Origin: Zoogloea sp044344315
Lineage (GTDB): Bacteria; Pseudomonadota; Gammaproteobacteria; Burkholderiales; Rhodocyclaceae
DNA: 18,284 bases
Direction of reading: 5' to 3'
NCBI RefSeq assembly: GCF_044344315.1
Contig: NZ_JBIJDC010000097.1
Span: 1 to 18,284, forward strand
Shown one piece after another: positions 13,842 through 18,284 of this stretch (the stretch's first letter is position 1; each line of letters starts with the position of its first letter). The notes under the pieces were generated by a model that was given only the letters and a program-made list of their open reading frames with translations, made no database searches and was not told where the DNA came from. The translations under genes were made by a program, and so were the position numbers.

Positions 13842-13867
13842 AAAAACGCCGGGCTGAAGGCCCGGCG
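13842..13867 (-). terminator. Intrinsic terminator of dctA-alc-allA
   Basis: On the minus strand CGCCGGGC (13867-13860), loop CTTCA, GCCCGGCG (13854-13847) is followed by TTTTTG (13846-13841). The 8-bp all-GC stem and five-T tail make a standard Rho-independent terminator, 36 nt after the allA stop. Confidence 0.88.
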
Positions 13868-13903
13868 GTGGAAGGGTGCTGCGAGGGAGAAAGGTGGGTG
13901 CGC

Positions 13904-14404
13904 TCAGGCCACGATCAGGCCCGGCGGGTCGATGGTCACTTCATCGCAGTTGGGCGCGGTGCCGCTGCGGTCCACCACCAGGAAGTCACACACCGTTTCC
14001 AGTGCCAGCAAGGGGTGGTGCCAGACGCCGGTGGCGTAGTTGACGCCCTGGTCGCCGCGGGCCAGGAAGACCCGCAGCTCGTCCACGCCCGGCGGGGCAC
14101 CGGCCGGGGCAACAACGACCAGATAGGGCTTGCCGGACAGGGGCACGAAGGCCTGGCTGCCCAGGGGGTGGCGCTCCATCATCTCCACCGCAAAAGGCAG
14201 GCTGCGGGGCAGACCGCGGAAGATGGAGACGATCACCTTGCCGTCGGGCCCCGGTTCGATGGCGGCCAGGTCGTGGTAACGCTCGGTGTTGCCGGCGTTG
14301 ATGGTGAAGTGGCGCACCGCGTCGCTGGCCTCGATGACGTCGCCGAAGGGGGCGAAGGCCTCGCGGGTCAGAGGCTCCGGGCGCAGGGTGATGGCGTCCA
14401 TCAT
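13904..14404 (-). CDS. allA: Ureidoglycolate lyase
   Basis: Splits (S)-ureidoglycolate into glyoxylate and urea. The 166-residue length is near E. coli AllA (160). Family signatures are clear: LTREAFAPFGDVIEASDAVR at the N-terminus, HFTINAGNTERYHDLA, VSIFRGLPRSLPFAVEMMER followed by HPLGSQAFVPLSG, YLVVVAPAG, then FLARGDQGVNYATGVWHHPL and DFLVVDRSGTAPNCDEVTI. The start is ATG 14404, whose ATGA overlaps the alc TGA; a second ATG follows at 14401. The 4-bp overlap implies translational coupling with allantoicase, which makes its substrate. A strong terminator follows 36 bp downstream, making this the last gene of dctA-alc-allA. Its product glyoxylate feeds Gcl. Confidence 0.96.
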   Translation of the reverse strand: MMDAITLRPEPLTREAFAPFGDVIEASDAVRHFTINAGNTERYHDLAAIEPGPDGKVIVSIFRGLPRSLPFAVEMMERHPLGSQAFVPLSGKPYLVVVAPAGAPPGVDELRVFLARGDQGVNYATGVWHHPLLALETVCDFLVVDRSGTAPNCDEVTIDPPGLIVA

Positions 14405-15450
14405 GCCCCCCTGGTCACCTTGCCCCACAGGCGCAGGCGCGACACGCCACCGTCGGGGAAGATGTTGAAACGCACGTGGGTGATGGGGCCGAGCCGGGCG
14501 ATCTCGTCGCTGAAGCTGTGCACGGCATCCATCTGCAGCTTCTGTTCGGGCAAAAGAGTCTGCCAGAACATGGACTGGGTGGTGATGGAGCGGTCGGTGC
14601 CGCCGGTCACATACGCGGCCTGGATGGAGCAGCGGTCGGGGTAGTTGCCCTTGAAGAAGGCGGTGTCCACCTCAATCCGCTCCACCGTGCCGGGGGCGCC
14701 CAGCTCAAGCACGCACCAGTCGTTGCCCGGCTCGCGGCGGCGGCGGGTCTCCCAGCCGTCACCCATGTTCTGGCCACGGCCGGGGAGCATCAGGGCGGCC
14801 ACGGTGGAGCCGAAGCTGGCGTCGTTCCACGACACGGCGCGGCCGCCGTTCTCCATGGCCACCAGGTCGATCACGGCATCGGGGCCGAGGGTTTCGAGGG
14901 AGCCCACCGGGCGGCCATACACGCGCAGGCGGGCGATGCCGCCATCCGGGTAGATGTTGACCCGCAGGTGGGTCCAGGCCTCGCTGCTGGCACATTCGAT
15001 GAGGTGGTGGCTGTTGGGGCCGAGGGGCGTGGCGGGCAGGATCTCGGTCCAGCTCGCGCCTTTAAGGCTGTCCACGTCGTCGCTGGCCGACACCGTGGCC
15101 TCGATGGACACGGCCGGCGGGTAGTTGCCGGTGAAGTGGCTGGTGTCCACGTCAAACCCGCGGATCACCCCCTTCACGCCCAGCTTGAGCAGCGCCCAGT
15201 CGTGGCCGGCGACGCGCTTGCGGCGCGACTCCCAGCCATCCATCCACTTGCCGTTGGTGTCGAACTTGCCGGGCACGAACTGGGCCGGCTCCGGGTTGAG
15301 CATGCGCGCCACTTCGGCAAAGAAGTCGTCGGAGGCGAACAGGGCCTTGGCGCCGAGGCGCGGGTTGGCGAGATCCACCGACCGCAGGGCCCAGTCGGGC
15401 AGGTCGGCAGGGGGGGCGAAAACGGGGGCGCCGGGAGTATGGCTGGCCAT
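14401..15450 (-). CDS. alc: Allantoicase
   Basis: Hydrolyses allantoate to ureidoglycolate and urea. The 349 residues show the expected internal duplication of two jelly-roll-like allantoicase domains: first copy DGWESRRKRVAGHDWALLKL, FDVDTSHFTGNYPPAVSIEA, HLRVNIYPDGGIARLRVYG; second copy GDGWETRRRREPGNDWCVLE, IEVDTAFFKGNYPDRCSIQA, HVRFNIFPDGGVSRLRLWG. The chosen start is ATG 15450 (MASHTPGAPVF), with AAAGGA about 8 nt upstream; the frame extends to an ATG at 15504 without a comparable site. Its 3' end overlaps allA by 4 bp. It is 93 bp downstream of dctA and shares its strand, so the three probably form one operon. Using allantoicase means both ureido groups leave as urea, unlike the AllC/AllE route that releases ammonia. 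Confidence 0.96.
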   Translation of the reverse strand: MASHTPGAPVFAPPADLPDWALRSVDLANPRLGAKALFASDDFFAEVARMLNPEPAQFVPGKFDTNGKWMDGWESRRKRVAGHDWALLKLGVKGVIRGFDVDTSHFTGNYPPAVSIEATVSASDDVDSLKGASWTEILPATPLGPNSHHLIECASSEAWTHLRVNIYPDGGIARLRVYGRPVGSLETLGPDAVIDLVAMENGGRAVSWNDASFGSTVAALMLPGRGQNMGDGWETRRRREPGNDWCVLELGAPGTVERIEVDTAFFKGNYPDRCSIQAAYVTGGTDRSITTQSMFWQTLLPEQKLQMDAVHSFSDEIARLGPITHVRFNIFPDGGVSRLRLWGKVTRGA

Positions 15451-15543
15451 GGAGGAATCCTTTCTGGAACGGGCGGCGAACGCCTGGTTGAATAATGAAG
15501 ACACGTCATGGCACCGGTCATCGCAGCACCATATGCAATACGA

Positions 15544-16908
15544 TCAGCTACGTGAGGCCAACTCCTGCGACGCGGCCAAGGGACCGGCAGCCACCAGGGC
15601 CTCGCGTTCATCGGCGAGGGCGGCAACGGGCACCGCGTTGAGGTCCACCTTGATCTCGCCATTGAGCACGCTCAAGGCCCGCTCACGGTCGATGTCCTTT
15701 TCCCAGACACCGACAACAACGGTGGCAACGCAGTTGCCGACCATGTTGGTGAGTGCCCGGGCCATGCCCATGAACCAGTCCACCGACAGCACCAGCACCA
15801 GACCGATGGCGGGGATCGCCGGCACCGCCGAGAGGGTCGCGGCAAGAATCACGATGGCCGACCCCGGCACCCCATGGGCCCCCTTCGAGGTCACCAGGGA
15901 GATCGCCAGGATCGTGAGCAGGTCGGGCAAGGACAGCGGTGTGTTGGTGGCCTGGGCGATGAACACCGCAGCCAGGGTCAGATAGATGGAGAAGCCGTCC
16001 AGGTTGAAGGAATAGCCGGTGGGGATCACCAGGCCGACAGTGGAGTTCTTGATGCCCATGAGTTCGAGCTTGCGCATGACCTGCGGCAGCACGGAGTCGG
16101 ACGACGCGGTACCCAGCACCACCAACAGTTCCTCCCGCAGGTAGCGGAGCAGCTTGAAGATGTCAAAACCGGCCAGGCGCAGGATGAAGCCCAGCACGAA
16201 GACCACGAATATCGCGCAGGTCAGATAGAACAGCACCACCAGCATGCCCAGCTGCTTGAGCGATCCGATGCCGTATTTGCCCACCGTGAAGGCGATGGCC
16301 CCGAGCACGCCCAGGGGCGCCAGCTTGACGATGTAGCCGATCACCTTGAAGAACACATGGGCCAGGCTGTCGATTGCCAGGGTCACCGGCCGACCCCGCT
16401 CCCCCAGGGCGGCCACGGCGCAGCCGAACAGGATCGCCAGCAATAGCACCTGCAGGATGTCGCCCTTGGCGAAGGCGTCGGCAAAGGTGGTCGGGATCAG
16501 CTTGAGCAGGAAATCCACTGTGCTGGTGGCCTGCGTCACCCGCTCGGCGTAGCCGGCCATGGCCGAAGCATCGAGGCTGTGGGGATCCACGTTCATGCCG
16601 ACGCCGGGCTGCAGGACGTAGGCCAGCAGCACCCCCAGTGCCAGCGCAAAGGTGGTGACGACCTCGAAATACAGCAGCGCCTTGACGCCGACCCGGCCCA
16701 CCTTCTTGAGGTCGCCGGTACTGCAGATGCCGTGTACGACCACGCAGAACACCAGCGGCGCGATGATCATCTTGATCAGCTTGATGAAACCGTCACCCAG
16801 GGGCTTGAGCTTGGCGGCGAAGTCCGGCCAGACGACGCCGACGATGATGCCCAGGACGAGGGCAATGACCACCTGCCCGAACAGAGTCTTGTAAAAGCGC
16901 GTGCGCAT
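15544..16908 (-). CDS. dctA: DctA-type dicarboxylate/amino acid:cation symporter
   Basis: A 454-residue inner-membrane secondary transporter of the DAACS (GltPh/DctA) family. It starts MRTRFYKTLFGQVVIALVLG at ATG 16908, after GAGGT. Seen: FIKLIKMIIAPLVFCVVVHG; hairpin 1 GTASSDSVLP (about 266); TM7 PTGYSFNLDGFSIYLTLAAV (about 296); hairpin 2 SKGAHGVPGSA (about 341); TM8 SVDWFMGMARALTNMVGN (375-392), with the conserved Asp377, Arg384 and Asn388. Compared with E. coli DctA as I recall it, NLDGT is NLDGF, GVTG is GVPG and DRFMSEAR is DWFMGMAR, so specificity may differ. It heads dctA-alc-allA and diverges from gntR. C4-dicarboxylate uptake is the default call; a ureide-pathway anion such as allantoate or ureidoglycolate is a hypothesis. 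Confidence 0.9.
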   Translation of the reverse strand: MRTRFYKTLFGQVVIALVLGIIVGVVWPDFAAKLKPLGDGFIKLIKMIIAPLVFCVVVHGICSTGDLKKVGRVGVKALLYFEVVTTFALALGVLLAYVLQPGVGMNVDPHSLDASAMAGYAERVTQATSTVDFLLKLIPTTFADAFAKGDILQVLLLAILFGCAVAALGERGRPVTLAIDSLAHVFFKVIGYIVKLAPLGVLGAIAFTVGKYGIGSLKQLGMLVVLFYLTCAIFVVFVLGFILRLAGFDIFKLLRYLREELLVVLGTASSDSVLPQVMRKLELMGIKNSTVGLVIPTGYSFNLDGFSIYLTLAAVFIAQATNTPLSLPDLLTILAISLVTSKGAHGVPGSAIVILAATLSAVPAIPAIGLVLVLSVDWFMGMARALTNMVGNCVATVVVGVWEKDIDRERALSVLNGEIKVDLNAVPVAALADEREALVAAGPLAASQELASRS

Positions 16909-16950
16909 GGTGTACCTCGTGAGCCGGATGGAAGGTGGCCGCCGCAGGGA

Positions 16951-16966
16951 AGCCGTTCGAGTGCCA
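16951..16966 (-). promoter_or_regulatory. Candidate sigma-54 promoter for dctA
   Basis: Minus-strand TGGCACTCGAACGGCT (16966-16951) has the invariant GG and GC at the required 10-base spacing, with a -24 box TGGCAC matching TGGCACG in six of seven positions; the -12 box (CGGCT against TTGCA/T) is weaker. Predicted transcription would start near 16940, about 30 nt before the dctA ATG. Sigma-54 control of dctA is established in rhizobia. Chance GG-N10-GC matches are common in GC-rich DNA. Confidence 0.35.
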
Positions 16967-17064
16967 CGGCGATGACGGAAGCTTTTGCCCCGCCCATCCC
17001 TGGCCATCAATGCAGAGGCCGCCTGATGGAGCGCCCCGCAAAGATGCTTAAAAACATCTCCTGT

Positions 17065-17084
17065 AAAATGTTACGTACGATTTT
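17065..17084. promoter_or_regulatory. Candidate GntR operator in the gntR/dctA divergent region
   Basis: A 20-bp near-palindrome, AAAAT-gt-TACGTA-cg-ATTTT, symmetric at 16 of 20 positions. It sits in an AT-rich island (about 17036-17140) of otherwise GC-rich DNA, about 110 bp before gntR and 157 bp before dctA. A second short inverted repeat, AGATG...CATCT, is at 17042-17059. FCD-type GntR proteins often bind GT/AC-containing palindromes next to their own gene. Promoter hexamers are not clear. Confidence 0.45.
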
Positions 17085-17193
17085 TCTAAAATTCCAATAA
17101 AAATTTCTTCTGAAAAATTTACCTGATGCAATCTGATATTTGCCCACCGCCCCCCTTGGTGTGAGAATCAGCGCCCACACAGGGGGAACACTC

Positions 17194-17856
17194 ATGAACA
17201 TGCCCGATGCTGACGGCCTGCTGATGGCCGACAAGGCTTTCCTGGCGCTGCGGGATCTGCTCACCCGCGGCGGGCTGCGCGCCGGACAGTTCGTCTCCAT
17301 GCCCGATCTCGTGCGCATCCTCGAAATGCCCATGGCGCCGGTGCGTGAAGCGGTGAAACGTGCCGAATCGGCAGCCCTGGTGCGCATCCTGCCCAAGCGC
17401 GGCGTGGCGGTCATGGAAGCCTCTCCTGCGCTCATCCGGGATTGCTTCCACCTGCGCACGATCCTCGACCAGGAAGGCGCGCGAGAACTGGTTCGGGCCG
17501 GCGCCGGCAGTCGCTTTGAAGGCTTGCGCACCAGCCATCGGCACATCCTCGATGCCGCCCGGGAGGGCATCACCTCCGAGCTGCAGGCGGAGGCCATGCA
17601 AGTGGACTGGGATCTCCATACAGCCCTGTCCGAGGCCCTCGACAACGACAGCGCCCGCGAGATCTACGCCCGCAACCGGGACCGCATCTCGGTCATGCAA
17701 CATTCCCGCCCCCTTCTGCCGGATCGCATCATCCCGGCCATGGAAGAACACCTCCTCATCCTCGATGCACTGGCCAGCGGCGATGAAACCCTGGCAGCGG
17801 CGGCCGTTCGCAATCACTACCACCAGACCCTGCGCTGGTGGGGAATCATCGTCTGA
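17194..17856 (+). CDS. GntR-family regulator, FadR/FCD subfamily
   Basis: A 220-residue cytoplasmic repressor-like protein. Residues about 10-72 form the winged helix-turn-helix (AFLALRDLLTRGGLRAGQFV, SMPDLVRILEMPMAPVREAV, KRAESAALVRILPKRGVAV). Residues 80-212 form a helical FCD effector domain (CFHLRTILDQEGARELVRAG; DWDLHTALSEALDND; MEEHLLILDALASGD; RNHYHQTLRWW), with the spaced Asp/His residues that bind metal and effector in the family. The start is ATG 17194 with AGGGGG spaced 8 nt; an in-frame TTG at 17140 has no such site. It diverges from dctA-alc-allA and converges on puuE. The likely job is control of dctA-alc-allA and itself, with a carboxylate such as glyoxylate, ureidoglycolate or allantoate as effector; that is inference. 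Confidence 0.9.
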   Translation: MNMPDADGLLMADKAFLALRDLLTRGGLRAGQFVSMPDLVRILEMPMAPVREAVKRAESAALVRILPKRGVAVMEASPALIRDCFHLRTILDQEGARELVRAGAGSRFEGLRTSHRHILDAAREGITSELQAEAMQVDWDLHTALSEALDNDSAREIYARNRDRISVMQHSRPLLPDRIIPAMEEHLLILDALASGDETLAAAAVRNHYHQTLRWWGIIV

Positions 17857-17899
17857 GACGCCAGCGACCGGGTCGCCTCACCAAGCAGCTGCCCCGACC

Positions 17900-18284
17900 T
17901 CAGGGTCGGAAGGGGTGTAGCTCAATCCAGTGACGCGCGATGTCCACCCGGCGGCACACCCACACCCGGTCGTGTTTTTCGATGTGGTCGAGGAAGCGCA
18001 GCAGGGCCTTGAAGCGGCCGGGGCGGCCGAGCAGGCGGCAGTGCATGCCGACGCTGAGCATGGCCGGGCGCTCGTCGCCCTCGGCGTACATCACGTCAAA
18101 GGCGTCACGCAGGTATTCAAAGAACTCGTCGCCATGGGAGAAACCCTGGGGCAGGGCAAAGCGCATGTCGTTGGTGTCGAGGGTGTAGGGCACCACCAGG
18201 TGGGGCACGCGGCTGCCGTCGCTCTTCTGCACCTCGGTCCAGATGGGCAGGTCGTCGCCGTAGTAGTCGGAGTCATAAAGAAAG
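17900..18284 (-). CDS. puuE: Allantoinase PuuE (polysaccharide-deacetylase type), C-terminal part
   Basis: Opens the allantoin ring to give allantoate; the PuuE type is metal-independent and related to polysaccharide deacetylases rather than to the amidohydrolase AllB. The frame is open at the right edge and encodes the last 127 of roughly 300 residues, starting LYDSDYYGDDLPIWTEVQKS at about 18277. Other matches: VPYTLDTNDMRFALPQGFSH, FDVMYAEGDERPAMLSVGMH, RLLGRPGRFKALLRFLDHI, and the end VDIARHWIELHPFRP. The N-terminal half and promoter lie outside the window. It faces gntR tail to tail with only 43 bp between, holding two short inverted repeats (GCGACC/GGTCGC near 17865; CCGACC/GGTCGG at about 17894-17909), neither with a T-run. 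It supplies the allantoate used by Alc. Confidence 0.94.
   Translation of the reverse strand, partial: FLYDSDYYGDDLPIWTEVQKSDGSRVPHLVVPYTLDTNDMRFALPQGFSHGDEFFEYLRDAFDVMYAEGDERPAMLSVGMHCRLLGRPGRFKALLRFLDHIEKHDRVWVCRRVDIARHWIELHPFRP

Noticed and set aside
16985..17008. Second GG-N10-GC match upstream of dctA as a sigma-54 promoter
   Set aside because: Only the invariant dinucleotides fit in a G-rich stretch; the flanking -24 and -12 bases match poorly.
17140..17193. TTG start for the GntR gene
   Set aside because: No Shine-Dalgarno sequence; ATG 17194 follows AGGGGG at good spacing and gives a normal N-terminus.

Overview
The window is GC-rich, tightly packed bacterial DNA with Gram-negative features (an outer-membrane beta-barrel, Tsx-like; REP-type palindromes). 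The protein set fits a betaproteobacterium, perhaps Rhodocyclales or Burkholderiales; that placement is inferred from overall gene content and is not certain. I see no tRNA, rRNA, CRISPR array, integrase or transposase.

The theme is catabolism of purine ureides to central carbon. Read on the minus strand from the right edge: the C-terminal part of allantoinase PuuE (17900-18284); a plus-strand GntR/FCD regulator (17194-17856) diverging from dctA-alc-allA (16908 down to 13904), which carry a C4-dicarboxylate-type symporter, allantoicase and ureidoglycolate lyase and end in a clear intrinsic terminator. Next is a plus-strand pair, eamA and an atypical LuxR-type response regulator (12036-13665). 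Then a minus-strand transport block: urate/xanthine permease UacT, a Tsx-like outer-membrane channel and an AmiS/UreI urea/amide channel (11667 down to 8535). Last is a long minus-strand operon gcl-hyi-glxR-DUF3830-ttuD-DUF336-pyk (8308 down to 1032), followed by a LysR regulator cut by the left edge.

Together these give: outer and inner membrane uptake of urate or related purines; allantoin to allantoate (PuuE); allantoate to ureidoglycolate plus urea (Alc); ureidoglycolate to glyoxylate plus urea (AllA); urea movement (AmiS/UreI); two glyoxylate to tartronate semialdehyde plus CO2 (Gcl); reduction to D-glycerate (GlxR, with Hyi linking hydroxypyruvate); phosphorylation to 2-phosphoglycerate (TtuD); and, via enolase encoded elsewhere, pyruvate formation by a pathway-linked pyruvate kinase. 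Genes from urate to allantoin and urease are not in the window. Two members of the glyoxylate operon, the DUF3830 and DUF336 proteins, have no assigned step.

The most notable non-coding structure is a family of REP-like palindromes (consensus GTAGGGGCG..TTCA..CGCCC) at or near gene ends. Their stems vary but stay paired through compensating changes, two copies are expanded into composite elements with 13-bp tandem arrays, and two genes (ttuD, pyk) take their stop codon from the repeat itself.
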